A stretch of DNA of 64,000 nt from Paratissierella sp033809995 (GCA_033809995.1 JAPXKQ010000005.1:1-64000); one strand, 5' to 3'; counted from the first letter of the stretch, positions 1 through 8,358 are shown. Numbers and translations are program-made. The notes: generated by a model from the letters alone, not told the origin.

Positions 1-156
1 AATTTTATTGATAGAATAAGATTTGGATATGTAGTAGATTTCATAAGTGTAAAATTGACTAGAACTTATGATTTCCCAGTATTTAATATTGCTGATATGG
101 CTATTGTGCTGGGGACTTTAGTCATAGTATTTGTAGTTTTGTTTGATAAGCAGTAG
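1..156 (+). CDS. lspA: Signal peptidase II, C-terminal part (cut by window start)
   Basis: The first 51 codons are open and end at TAG 154-156. The peptide begins NFIDRIRFGYVVDFI and continues with FPVFNIADMAIVLG, followed by a hydrophobic last helix. These match the conserved C-terminal blocks of lipoprotein signal peptidase, with the NxxDR motif, VVDF and the catalytic aspartate of FNxAD. The enzyme is an integral membrane aspartyl protease that cleaves prolipoproteins after lipid modification. The N-terminal two thirds lie outside the window. The next gene starts 15 bases downstream, so the two are probably co-transcribed, as in Bacillus where lspA precedes an RluA-family gene and pyrR. 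Confidence 0.9.
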   Translation, partial: NFIDRIRFGYVVDFISVKLTRTYDFPVFNIADMAIVLGTLVIVFVVLFDKQ

Positions 157-171
157 CCTTGGGAGGATCTA

Positions 172-1083
172 ATGGATATTATTGAAATATACGTAGATGA
201 GGATGATAATGAAAGGCTGGATTATTATTTATCTACAGAATTAAATGAAATATCGAGAACTTATATACAAAAATTGATTAAAGATAAATTGGTAGAAGTA
301 AACGGGCTTGAAAGGAAATCAAGTTATTTGGTCAAAGAAGGAGATAAAATAATTGTTAACCTTCCAAAACCAAAGGAATTGGAAATTGTGCCTGAAAATT
401 TATCATTGGATATTATATATCAAGACGACGATATAGTTGTGGTAAATAAAAGTCAAGATATGGTCGTACATCCTGCCCCAGGAAATTATACTGGTACATT
501 AGTAAATGCATTACTATACCATATAGATAGTTTATCTTCAATCAATGGTGTGATTAGACCTGGAATAGTACATAGATTGGATAAAGATACGTCAGGAATA
601 TTAATTGTGGCTAAAAATGATTTTAGCCATCGTGCATTATCAGAACAGCTAAAGGATAGAAACGTTTATAGAGAATATATTGCCCTATTAAATGGAGTGT
701 TAAAAGACGATAAAGGTTCAATAAATGCACCAATAGGCAGGGATCCTAACAATAGAAAAAAGATGAAAGTAATATCTACAAATAGCAAAGAAGCTATTAC
801 CCATTATGAAGTAAATAAAAGATATGACAAATATACATTAGTAAAGGCAGTACTAGAAACAGGAAGAACTCATCAAATTAGGGTACATTTTTCATATATC
901 AATCATTCCGTAGTTGGTGACCCTGTATATTCCAATGGGAAAAATGAATTCAATCTCAATAAACAATTGCTTCATGCTCGAAAGGTAGGTATAATACACC
1001 CACGTACTAAGGAATATATGGAATTTGAATGTGATGTTCCTCAAAATTTTAAAGAAGTACTAAAGAAATTGGATAGTAGGTGA
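172..1083 (+). CDS. rluD: RluA/RluD-family ribosomal large subunit pseudouridine synthase
   Basis: A 303-residue protein with an N-terminal S4 RNA-binding domain (about residues 14-75, with RTYIQKLIKDKLVEVNG) and a pseudouridine synthase catalytic domain. The active-site motif is GIVHRLDKDTSG, with the catalytic aspartate at residue 137. A later block, ETGRTHQIRVH, is also typical. Members convert specific uridines of 23S rRNA to pseudouridine; the exact target cannot be read from sequence, so the symbol is by family. The start ATG is preceded by GGGAGG at good spacing. The stop codon overlaps the ribosome binding site of pyrR, so the genes are tightly coupled. Length is normal and nothing is missing. 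Confidence 0.92.
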   Translation: MDIIEIYVDEDDNERLDYYLSTELNEISRTYIQKLIKDKLVEVNGLERKSSYLVKEGDKIIVNLPKPKELEIVPENLSLDIIYQDDDIVVVNKSQDMVVHPAPGNYTGTLVNALLYHIDSLSSINGVIRPGIVHRLDKDTSGILIVAKNDFSHRALSEQLKDRNVYREYIALLNGVLKDDKGSINAPIGRDPNNRKKMKVISTNSKEAITHYEVNKRYDKYTLVKAVLETGRTHQIRVHFSYINHSVVGDPVYSNGKNEFNLNKQLLHARKVGIIHPRTKEYMEFECDVPQNFKEVLKKLDSR

Positions 1084-1088
1084 TAAAA

Positions 1089-1619
1089 ATGATGGTTAAG
1101 GCTGTTATCATGGATGAAAAGGCAATAGGAAGAGCTACTACAAGAATTGCAAATGAGATTATCGAAAGAAATAAAGGGGTTAAGGATATAGTCCTTGTTG
1201 GTATTAAGACTAGAGGGGTACCATTTGCAAATAGACTTGCGGACAAGATTTATGAAATAGAAGGAGAAAGAGTCCCAACTTGTATATTGGATATTACGTT
1301 GTATAGGGATGATTTGTCTGAAATAAATTATCTGCCACAAGTAAATGAGGAGTTTATAGGGGACATCAATGGAAAGACCGTTGTATTGGTAGATGATGTT
1401 ATTTATACCGGAAGAACTGTTAGGGCAGCACTGGATGCACTAATTGATAAAGGAAGACCAAACAAGGTACAACTTGCGGTACTAGTAGATAGAGGACACA
1501 GAGAGCTACCAATCCGCCCTGATTATGTAGGAAAAAACGTTCCAACATCAAAAACAGAGATTGTAGGAGTAGAATTTAATGAAGTAGATGGTATAGACGA
1601 AGTAGTTATTAAAGAATAG
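1089..1619 (+). CDS. pyrR: Bifunctional pyr operon regulator / uracil phosphoribosyltransferase PyrR
   Basis: About 176 residues. The N-terminus KAVIMDEKAIGRATTRIANEI and the PRPP-binding loop VVLVDDVIYTGRTVRAA are diagnostic of PyrR. In Bacillus relatives it binds pyr mRNA leaders in the presence of UMP and causes termination; it also has weak uracil phosphoribosyltransferase activity. I chose ATG 1089 because AGGTGA at 1078-1083 lies just upstream; ATG 1092 is equally possible, and a GTG at 1080 overlaps the rluD stop. A strong terminator follows about 43 bases later and no pyr biosynthetic gene follows, so here it acts as a trans regulator of loci elsewhere. Confidence 0.95.
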   Translation: MMVKAVIMDEKAIGRATTRIANEIIERNKGVKDIVLVGIKTRGVPFANRLADKIYEIEGERVPTCILDITLYRDDLSEINYLPQVNEEFIGDINGKTVVLVDDVIYTGRTVRAALDALIDKGRPNKVQLAVLVDRGHRELPIRPDYVGKNVPTSKTEIVGVEFNEVDGIDEVVIKE

Positions 1620-1662
1620 GTAAGAGTTAGTGAATAATTAATAGTGAATAGTGAATAGTATT

Positions 1663-1684
1663 GGCGAGCTTAGCTCGCCTTTTG
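1663..1684 (+). terminator. Intrinsic terminator after pyrR
   Basis: A GC-rich hairpin, GGCGAGCT-T-AGCTCGCC (1663-1679), is followed by TTTTG. It is preceded by short direct repeats of the unit GTGAATA (about 1630-1658). It closes the lspA-rluD-pyrR transcript. Confidence 0.85.
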
Positions 1685-1720
1685 TCATTTCGACCAACGT
1701 GGAGAAATCTCCTCTTTTTT
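1685..1720 (+). repeat. Possible dispersed extragenic repeat ending in a hairpin
   Basis: The stretch TCATTTCGACCAACGTGGAG continuing into AAATCTCC resembles the short extragenic repeat of the form GTCATTTCGACCGAAGTGGAGAAATC that is scattered in many genomes. Its end forms a small hairpin, GGAGA-AA-TCTCC (1701-1712), followed by TCTTTTTT, so it may also act as a second terminator. Only one copy is in this window, so the repeat assignment rests on memory of such elements. Confidence 0.4.
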
Positions 1721-1797
1721 CAGTATAATCACTGATGATGTCGATGTCATTATATGTCTATCTGCCGAATAGATATATAAATAAAAAGGGTGATTTC

Positions 1798-2709
1798 ATG
1801 ATTAAAAAACTACCACTGCCAATATCGGGTTTAATGCTTGCACTAGCAGCAACAGGAAATCTTCTATTCACCTATGGATATGTCTTACAAAATTTCTTTG
1901 GCATCCTATCTGCTATTATACTTTTCCTAATACTAATGAAAATTCTCATATATCCAAATGTCGTAATAAAGGAACTAGAAAATCCAATTGTAGCAAGTGT
2001 ATTTTCCACATTATCAATGGGTATTATGGTTTTGTCAACATATACAAAGGGCTATTTAGGCAATTTATCATTTGTAATCTGGATTTGTGGTTTACTTCTT
2101 CATATTTACTTTATTTTAAGATTTACTAGTAAATATATTAAAAAAAACATTAAAAATGTTATTCCAAGCTATTTTATAGTTTATGTTGGTATAGCCATAG
2201 GAAGTATCACTGCACCAATATTTCATATGCAAAATCTAGGGAAGTTACTATTTTATTTTGGAATTCTATCTTTTATGCTGTTGCTACCTAATGTTCTTAG
2301 GGGTACGTTTACAAAACAAATTTCAGAACCAGTACTTCCAACACTAGCAATATTTGCAGCCCCACTTAGTCTTTACCTAGCAGGATATCTAAATTCATTT
2401 CAAGCAAAAAATATGATTATTGTCTATTTCTTATTGATATTATCTCAATTCACACTATTTTTAGTTTTGATTCAGTTCCCAAGATTATTAAAACTAAAAT
2501 TCTATCCAAGTTATTCCGCATTAACATTCCCAGTAGTTATAAGCGCTATATCACTAAAATTGGCAAATGGATTTTTAATTATATCAGGTAAACCTATCAC
2601 ATTTTTACCATACTTAGTTAAATTAGAAGAAATACTATCTGTTTTAATAGTATTTTATGTATTGGTTAGATATCTAGTATATATATTTACTCCATCCTAT
2701 ACCAAATGA
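1798..2709 (+). CDS. TDT-family (TehA/SLAC1-like) transporter
   Basis: A 303-residue integral membrane protein of about ten hydrophobic helices. The opening KLPLPISGLMLALAATGNLL is typical of the tellurite-resistance/dicarboxylate transporter (TDT) family, which includes TehA, Mae1 and SLAC1 anion channels. The family moves monovalent anions or C4-dicarboxylates; the substrate here is unknown. I chose ATG 1798 because AAGGGTGAT lies directly upstream. A longer reading frame from 1735 adds 21 residues with no ribosome site. The gene stands alone between the pyrR terminator and the two-component genes. Confidence 0.75.
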   Translation: MIKKLPLPISGLMLALAATGNLLFTYGYVLQNFFGILSAIILFLILMKILIYPNVVIKELENPIVASVFSTLSMGIMVLSTYTKGYLGNLSFVIWICGLLLHIYFILRFTSKYIKKNIKNVIPSYFIVYVGIAIGSITAPIFHMQNLGKLLFYFGILSFMLLLPNVLRGTFTKQISEPVLPTLAIFAAPLSLYLAGYLNSFQAKNMIIVYFLLILSQFTLFLVLIQFPRLLKLKFYPSYSALTFPVVISAISLKLANGFLIISGKPITFLPYLVKLEEILSVLIVFYVLVRYLVYIFTPSYTK

Positions 2710-2774
2710 CATTTTAATTAAAATTAGTTATAATATAGTTAGTAACATAAAATATTATATTAAGGAAAAAACAA

Positions 2775-4358
2775 ATGAAAAAACTCATTAAAATTATTAC
2801 AATATGTTGTTTATTAAATATTTTAACTTTACCAGTTTTTGCAGATGGTGAGGTATATAGAGTTGCTGGGGATTATAAATTCCCTCCGTATGAATACGTC
2901 GACACTGATGGGATTTTTAAAGGGTTTAATGTAGATATGCTTAAAGCTATAAGCCTTGTAACAGGTATGAATTTTGAATTTATCCCTATGAGGTGGGAAG
3001 ACGCATACAATTCCATAGAAAATGGACAAGCAGAAATAATCCAAGGTATGAAAGATTCTGAAGAAAGAAGGGCAAAGTTCTTATTTAGTAATTCTCTTTT
3101 AATGAATTCTCAATCGATATTTGTTTTAGACAAAAATAGGGGAATAAACTCTGAAAATGACCTTGCTGGAAGGACAGTTGCACTAATGAGTAGAGATAGT
3201 GTATTTAGGAGAATTAGCAATAAAAAGGGTATAAAAATTATTGAATATGAAACTTTAGAGGAAGCTTTAGATGCGTTACTGGATAATAAGGTGGATGCTA
3301 TGATAGGCAATACCTTGGTTGTTAACTATTTATGTAAGGAAAAGGACACTATTGATTTAATAAAAATTGTAGGTGATGCATTGAATGAGCAAAAATACGC
3401 CATGGCAGTTGCAAAAGGAAATCATGATCTAATGGATAAACTCAATAGTGGGTTAAAGGAAATACAAAAAAATGGGATGTATGAGTTAATTTATCGAAAA
3501 TGGTTTGGCACACCTATTAAAAATACCAAAGAACAATATGATTTATATTTAAAAATTAGCATCGCTATATGTATAGCCTTGACAGGAATAATCTTTGCTG
3601 CTTACGGTTTTAATCAAAGATTAAAAAAGATAATTGATATGAAAATTGAAGAACAAAAAGTACTTGTTAATGAGTTAAGACATTATGATAAATTGCAGTT
3701 TATGGATAAAATCATATCCTCAGTTGCCCATGAAATAAGAAACCCGCTAACATCAATAAAAATATATGCTGGTCAAATGAAGGATAAAATAGACAATAAA
3801 GAATTTATGATAGCGGCATCTGAAGACATACCTGCTGAAATAGATAGAATAGATTCGCTAATTAAAGAATTTGTAGAATATACATCGCCACGTAAACCAA
3901 TAAAAACAAACATTAATTTATTTGAAGAAATAAATAGTTCTATAAAACTTGTAAAGCTTCAAATTAAAAATTTAGATGTAGTTGTTAATATTGACAAATC
4001 ATTATTTATTAAGTTTGATATTAACCATTTTAAGCAAATAGTACTAAACATCCTTTTAAATAGTAAAGATGCTTTAAAAGATACGTTAAACCCTATTATT
4101 GTAATAGAAGCAAAAGAAAGAGAAGAGGATATAGAACTATATTTTAGGGATAATGGACGTGGTATGAATAAAGAAAAATTACAATATATATTTGAACCTT
4201 TTTATACAACAAAAGCTACTGGAAATGGAGTAGGTATGTTTGTAGTCAAGCAAATGGTTGAAGAAAATGGGGGACGTATATCCGCCGATAGTGACGGCGA
4301 TATGAAAGGTATGTGTATAATGATAGCTGCAGAAAAGGGAGATATAGATGAAAAGTAA
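2775..4358 (+). CDS. Sensor histidine kinase with extracellular amino-acid-binding-type (SBP_bac_3) sensor domain
   Basis: A 527-residue protein. A signal peptide (about residues 1-23, ending VFA) leads into a periplasmic-binding-protein fold of the SBP_bac_3 type (about 26-250), for example YEYVDTDGIFKGFNVDMLKA. One membrane helix follows (about 258-280), then the kinase core. The H-box is SSVAHEIRNPLTS with the phospho-acceptor His319. The ATP-binding domain shows NILLNSKDAL, DNGRGM and FYTTKATGNGVGM. The binding domain probably senses a small solute such as an amino acid directly. The gene overlaps the response regulator by 11 bases, so they are translationally coupled partners. The ligand cannot be told from sequence. 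Confidence 0.88.
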   Translation: MKKLIKIITICCLLNILTLPVFADGEVYRVAGDYKFPPYEYVDTDGIFKGFNVDMLKAISLVTGMNFEFIPMRWEDAYNSIENGQAEIIQGMKDSEERRAKFLFSNSLLMNSQSIFVLDKNRGINSENDLAGRTVALMSRDSVFRRISNKKGIKIIEYETLEEALDALLDNKVDAMIGNTLVVNYLCKEKDTIDLIKIVGDALNEQKYAMAVAKGNHDLMDKLNSGLKEIQKNGMYELIYRKWFGTPIKNTKEQYDLYLKISIAICIALTGIIFAAYGFNQRLKKIIDMKIEEQKVLVNELRHYDKLQFMDKIISSVAHEIRNPLTSIKIYAGQMKDKIDNKEFMIAASEDIPAEIDRIDSLIKEFVEYTSPRKPIKTNINLFEEINSSIKLVKLQIKNLDVVVNIDKSLFIKFDINHFKQIVLNILLNSKDALKDTLNPIIVIEAKEREEDIELYFRDNGRGMNKEKLQYIFEPFYTTKATGNGVGMFVVKQMVEENGGRISADSDGDMKGMCIMIAAEKGDIDEK

Positions 4359-5694
4359 ATTGCTTATAGTAGATGATGAAAATATAATATTACGTTCTTT
4401 AAGATTTTTATTGGAGGACAGTTATGATGTTTTTACAGCTGATAATTATAGTGAGGCATTAAAAATATTTAAAAAAGAAAGGATGTCATTAGTATTACTT
4501 GATCTGAGAATAAACGAGGATAACGGACTAGATTTAATGAAGGAATTATTAGAAATTGATTCTAATGCAATTATCATAATTATGACAGCCTATTCTACGA
4601 TAGAAAATTCAATAAATGCAATAAAATCTGGAGCATACTATTTTATAACAAAGCCTATTGAAAATGAGCAGCTTATACTTTTATTAAAAACAGCAAATGA
4701 AAAATTGCTAATGGCTCAAAAAATAAGCAATCTTGAAGGTCATATTAAAAAGGAAATTATCGGCGAATCTGATTGCATCAAAAATATAAACTCCTTAATA
4801 AACATGGTAAAAGATACTGATGCAACTATATTGGTAACAGGGGAAAGTGGCACAGGAAAAGAGCTTATAGCACAAAAAATTCATACATCAAGTAACCGAG
4901 CCGATAAACCCTTTGTCGCTATAAATTGTTCTGCAATACCAGGAGAGCTCCTTGAGAGTGAACTGTTTGGTTATAAAAAAGGAACATTTACAGGTGCTTA
5001 TAAGGATGAGATAGGTTTAATAAGGAAAGCAGATACAGGAACATTATTCTTAGATGAAATTGGAGAAATGGAGTTGAGACTCCAATCAAAGATATTACGA
5101 TTTCTTCAGGAAAAGGAGATAAGACAACTTGGTGATGACAAGACTTATAAAATAGATGTTAGAATAATATGTGCTACCAATAAAGATTTAAAAAAAGAAG
5201 TAGAATCAGGAAATTTTAGAGAGGACTTATATTATAGAATAAATGTTATAAATATAGTTGCACCCCCCTTAAGGGAAAGGATTGAAGACTTAAAGTATCT
5301 AGTTCCATATTTTATTGAAAAATATAATATTTCCTTTAATAAAAATATAAAAGGAATAACAGATGAAGCATTTAATCTTCTTCAAGGGCATCACTTTGAA
5401 GGTAATGTAAGAGAGCTTGAAAATATAATTCAAAGAGCGGTCCTTCTCAATTTAGGGGAATATATAGAAATTGACTCACTTAATTTACTTCCTGAACAGA
5501 GTAGAAAGGTCACTTCTATAGAAGCCCAAGAAAAATATATTAAAATTTATAATGGAGAAACTTTCAAGGATATTGAGAAAAAGGTTATTGAGTTTGCATT
5601 AAACAATAACAATAAAAATAGAAAATGGACAGCTGAAAGCTTAGGAATTAGTGAGCGGACATTAAGATATAAAATAAAAGAATATAATTTGTAA
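4348..5694 (+). CDS. NtrC-family sigma54-dependent response regulator
   Basis: A 448-residue protein with three parts: receiver (1-120; acidic pair D9/D10, phospho-acceptor D52 in LLDLRI, conserved Lys in ITKPI), AAA+ sigma54 activation domain (about 140-375; Walker A GESGTGKE, Walker B GTLFLDEIGEM), and a C-terminal Fis-type helix-turn-helix (SLGISERTLRYKI). The sigma54 contact loop reads GTFTGA instead of the usual GAFTGA. It partners the overlapping kinase. I see no convincing -24/-12 promoter next to this gene, so its targets are probably elsewhere. Confidence 0.92.
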   Translation: MKSKLLIVDDENIILRSLRFLLEDSYDVFTADNYSEALKIFKKERMSLVLLDLRINEDNGLDLMKELLEIDSNAIIIIMTAYSTIENSINAIKSGAYYFITKPIENEQLILLLKTANEKLLMAQKISNLEGHIKKEIIGESDCIKNINSLINMVKDTDATILVTGESGTGKELIAQKIHTSSNRADKPFVAINCSAIPGELLESELFGYKKGTFTGAYKDEIGLIRKADTGTLFLDEIGEMELRLQSKILRFLQEKEIRQLGDDKTYKIDVRIICATNKDLKKEVESGNFREDLYYRINVINIVAPPLRERIEDLKYLVPYFIEKYNISFNKNIKGITDEAFNLLQGHHFEGNVRELENIIQRAVLLNLGEYIEIDSLNLLPEQSRKVTSIEAQEKYIKIYNGETFKDIEKKVIEFALNNNNKNRKWTAESLGISERTLRYKIKEYNL

Positions 5695-5711
5695 TACTTT
5701 TGTATAAAATA

Positions 5712-5753
5712 TTGACCTAGATCAAAGATTTAATAAAAACTCTTCATTATAAT
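5712..5753 (+). promoter_or_regulatory. FNR/HcpR-like operator and -10 box of the hemerythrin gene
   Basis: A 14-bp dyad, TTGACCTAGATCAA (5712-5725), matches 9 of the 10 defined bases of the FNR consensus TTGAT-N4-ATCAA and also resembles the TTGAC half site of HcpR. A perfect -10, TATAAT, is at 5748-5753. If transcription starts 7 bases after the -10, the dyad centre lies at about -41.5, the classic class II activator position of the CRP/FNR family. No good -35 box is visible, which fits activator dependence. Confidence 0.7.
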
Positions 5754-5802
5754 AAAATATAAGAAATGTAAATATAATATATGAAAAAGTGGAGGGGTAT
5801 AA

Positions 5803-6309
5803 ATGAATCAAATTACGAATTGGCAGGACGCACCTTTAAACGACTTGGTTGAGCATATTATCGAGAAACATCATGGCTATCTAAAGGGTGAGCTTCCCTA
5901 TTTAGGAAAACTAGTAAAGACCATATATAGAGTACACGGTGAGAATCATCCAGAACTTACGCAAGTTTATGAATTGTTTAATAATCTTAAAGCAGATTTA
6001 GAATCACATTTATCTAAAGAAGAGAATTTACAATATCCAGCTATCAAAAAATATTTAGAATCAAACTTAGAAGAAGATTTAAAAAGAGCAATCAATATAA
6101 TAGATGAATTAACAATAGAGCATGTAGATTCAGCAGAAATACTAAGTGAATTAAGAAAAGTAACTAAAAATTATGTAATTCCAGATGATGTATGTCCAAC
6201 ATTTGAATTAACATATCAAAAAATTCAAGAAGTAGAAGCGGACTTTTTCGAGCATATACAGCTAGAAAACAATATACTATTTCCAAGACTTAGAGAATTA
6301 TTAAAGTAG
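5803..6309 (+). CDS. RIC-like hemerythrin-domain iron-sulfur repair protein
   Basis: A 168-residue helical protein with a hemerythrin-like di-iron motif: HIIEKHHGYL near the N-terminus, ESHLSKEENLQYP in the middle, IEHVDSAE, and FFEHIQLENNILFP at the end. These supply the His and Glu ligands expected for a di-iron site. It matches the hemerythrin half of RIC/YtfE/ScdA proteins, which help repair iron-sulfur centres after nitric oxide or oxidative damage. The N-terminal DUF542 cysteine domain of ScdA is absent. The start is preceded by GGAGGGG. The FNR/HcpR-like box upstream suggests control by oxygen or nitrosative stress. Confidence 0.85.
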   Translation: MNQITNWQDAPLNDLVEHIIEKHHGYLKGELPYLGKLVKTIYRVHGENHPELTQVYELFNNLKADLESHLSKEENLQYPAIKKYLESNLEEDLKRAINIIDELTIEHVDSAEILSELRKVTKNYVIPDDVCPTFELTYQKIQEVEADFFEHIQLENNILFPRLRELLK

Positions 6310-6352
6310 AGGTCGGTTACCATGCCGACCTCTATTGTATCAATGATACAAT
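6308..6352 (+). terminator. Hairpin after the hemerythrin gene followed by a perfect 19-bp dyad
   Basis: AGAGGTCGG (6308-6316) pairs with CCGACCTCT (6325-6333). It is stable but lacks a proper T run. Directly after it is a second dyad, ATTGTATCA-A-TGATACAAT (6334-6352), which ends 10 bases before the -35 box of the next gene. The first hairpin probably ends the hemerythrin transcript. The second may be an operator for the following promoter. Confidence 0.55.
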
Positions 6353-6362
6353 TGGACAAATG

Positions 6363-6390
6363 TTGAAAGTTTGGATAAGCATGATATAAT
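6363..6390 (+). promoter_or_regulatory. Sigma-A-type promoter for the sigma54 activator gene
   Basis: TTGAAA (6363-6368) and TATAAT (6385-6390) are separated by 16 bases, about 40 bases upstream of the chosen start of the regulator gene. Confidence 0.65.
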
Positions 6391-6430
6391 ATTGTCAAGG
6401 CGTGTAATATTTAGGAATTGGGTGATTATA

Positions 6431-8188
6431 ATGGGATTATTTGAAATAAGAAATTCTGCTCAAGAAATATCTGATGCTATTGCAGCAGTTCTTCAAGTTG
6501 ATGTAACCATTGCTGACCATAATCTAATCAGAGTCGCAGCTACTGGAAAATACAAAGGATTTATAGGAGAAGCATTGCCAAAAGACTGCTCCTTTGAAAA
6601 AATTGCAATTTCAAAGAAACCTCAATTTACTAGAAATCCGAAAAAAGGTGAGGAATGTGTAGATTGTAGCTCCAAGGGTAGCTGCAATGAAATGGCTTGT
6701 ATTGGTTATCCTATATTAGATGGACAGGCTATGGTTGGCATCATTGGATTGATAGCCTTTGATTCTGATCAGAAGGAGGAACTCTATAGTAAATATGATT
6801 CTTTGTTAATTTTCTTAAGCAAGCTGGCAGATATGTTGGTTGATACCCTAAGAAATATTACATATATTAAAAAATTAAATATACAGGATGAATTAATTAA
6901 CTTAACTATCAACAATCTAGATAGTGGAATTATTTGCACGAACTTGGAAGGCCGAGTAAAATTTATGAATTCAGTTGCTAGTGAAGTACTGAAGGTCAAT
7001 AAGGAATCCATAATTGGAACAGAAGTAGAAAACTTACTTCCTAAAGAAATAATGAATTTAACACCAAATATAAGCAAGGAAATAAAGTTAAAGGTAAAAG
7101 GTCGTAATGAAAGCTTTATCATATCGCGAAACCCTATTATATATGAGAACGAAATAGGCAGCCATGTATTTACTCTGCATAGAAGCTCGAAAATCATTCA
7201 GGATGCATATAGCTTGATGAATGTAAATCATAATATGAATTTTGATAGTATAATAGGTGAAAGTAAGGAGATAAAGGGAGCAAAGGAATTAGCCAAGAGT
7301 GTAGCAAAAAGTACTTCTACGGTTATTCTTAGAGGTGAAAGTGGTACTGGTAAAGAATTGTTTGCAAGGGCAATTCACAATGAAAGTCTTAGAAAAAATG
7401 CTCCATTTATTGCAATCAATTGTGCTTCAATACCCGAAAACCTGTTGGAAAGTGAACTATTCGGTTATGAAGAAGGTGCCTTTACCGGAGCCAGTAAGTC
7501 TGGCAAGATAGGTAAATTTGAACTTGCAAACAATGGTACTTTATTCCTTGATGAAATAGGTGATTTACCAATTCACCTTCAACCAAAGCTTTTAAGAGTA
7601 TTACAGGATAATTGTTTTACGAGACTAGGAGGTAAGGATGTAATCTCTATAAACTTTAGACTTATTACAGCTACAAATAGAAATCTAGAAGAAATGATAG
7701 AAAAAGGACAATTTAGAGATGACCTATATTATCGATTGAATGTGATACCAATTGAGATTCCACCCTTAAGAGATAGGGGAGATGACATAGATAAACTAAG
7801 TGAATATGGATTGGAAAAATATTTAAAAAAACTAGACAAAACGGATATTAAGTTTTCTGAAGAAGTCAAGGAAATATTTAGGAGTTATTCATGGCCTGGA
7901 AATATTAGAGAGTTAGAAAATTGTATTGAGTATCTTGTAAATACCGTAAATGACGATGTAATTAAAAAGTCTGATTTACCGAAAAATATTTTAAATCATT
8001 GCGATAGTTTGATTGTAGAACCAAATGGAAATTTAAAAACAATGATGGATAATTATGAGATTAATATTTTAAAATCTATGCTAAAATCCTACGGATCATC
8101 AGCGGAGTCAAAGGTTAAAATAGCTGAAATACTAGATATTAATTTAGCAACGCTATATAGAAAATTGAGCAAATATAATTTGCAATAA
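6431..8188 (+). CDS. cdsR: Sigma54-dependent activator of cysteine degradation (CdsR-like)
   Basis: A 585-residue enhancer-binding protein. The N-terminal region (1-165) resembles a GAF-type sensor with a cysteine group, ECVDCSSKGSCNEMACIGYP, that could bind metal or sense thiols. A PAS-like region follows (about 165-275). The AAA+ domain has GESGTGKE, GAFTGA and FLDEIGDLP, and a Fis-type helix-turn-helix ends the protein (ILDINLATLYRKL). I chose ATG 6431 with GGGTGAT upstream; an in-frame ATG at 6371 sits inside the promoter. Its neighbour is L-cysteine desulfidase behind a -24/-12 promoter, the same arrangement as cdsR-cdsB of Clostridioides difficile. The name is by context and architecture. 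Confidence 0.85.
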   Translation: MGLFEIRNSAQEISDAIAAVLQVDVTIADHNLIRVAATGKYKGFIGEALPKDCSFEKIAISKKPQFTRNPKKGEECVDCSSKGSCNEMACIGYPILDGQAMVGIIGLIAFDSDQKEELYSKYDSLLIFLSKLADMLVDTLRNITYIKKLNIQDELINLTINNLDSGIICTNLEGRVKFMNSVASEVLKVNKESIIGTEVENLLPKEIMNLTPNISKEIKLKVKGRNESFIISRNPIIYENEIGSHVFTLHRSSKIIQDAYSLMNVNHNMNFDSIIGESKEIKGAKELAKSVAKSTSTVILRGESGTGKELFARAIHNESLRKNAPFIAINCASIPENLLESELFGYEEGAFTGASKSGKIGKFELANNGTLFLDEIGDLPIHLQPKLLRVLQDNCFTRLGGKDVISINFRLITATNRNLEEMIEKGQFRDDLYYRLNVIPIEIPPLRDRGDDIDKLSEYGLEKYLKKLDKTDIKFSEEVKEIFRSYSWPGNIRELENCIEYLVNTVNDDVIKKSDLPKNILNHCDSLIVEPNGNLKTMMDNYEINILKSMLKSYGSSAESKVKIAEILDINLATLYRKLSKYNLQ

Positions 8189-8271
8189 TGCAAATCAATT
8201 CGCATATATGCGAATTACGATAAAACAAGGTTATATCATTTTTATAAGGATTTATTTGCAATTATGCGAAT
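8178..8271 (+). promoter_or_regulatory. Three matching upstream activator dyads for the sigma54 activator
   Basis: Three 18-bp dyads share the form ATTYGCA-N4-TGCRAAT: 8178-8195 (spacer ATAA), 8198-8215 (TATA, a perfect palindrome extended to 20 bp at 8197-8216) and 8254-8271 (ATTA). Centres are 20 and 56 bp apart. The first overlaps the stop codon of the activator gene. The third sits inside a longer inverted repeat (8246-8279) that could also work as a terminator. They lie about 80-160 bp upstream of the -24/-12 promoter, the usual distance for enhancer sites. Confidence 0.8.
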
Positions 8272-8342
8272 AAATCCTTTTCTTAGTTTCAACAGAAACA
8301 TTGTAAGGCAGTTAAACAGAGGGTTTAGGTTTTGCTATAAAT

Positions 8343-8358
8343 TGGCATTGAAATTGCA
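8343..8358 (+). promoter_or_regulatory. Sigma54 (-24/-12) promoter of the cysteine desulfidase operon
   Basis: TGGCAT-N5-TTGCA (8343-8358), with exactly 10 bases between the GG and GC doublets, fits the sigma54 consensus TGGCAC-N5-TTGCW. It lies about 40 bases upstream of the desulfidase start. Confidence 0.88.

Noticed and set aside
6371..6430. Longer N-terminus for the CdsR-like activator
   Set aside because: The extra 20 codons overlap the TATAAT and have no ribosome site; ATG 6431 has GGGTGAT at good spacing and begins a typical sensor-domain sequence.
8246..8279. Terminator of the activator gene
   Set aside because: The long inverted repeat could terminate, but its core matches the two other 18-bp dyads, so I treat it primarily as an activator site.
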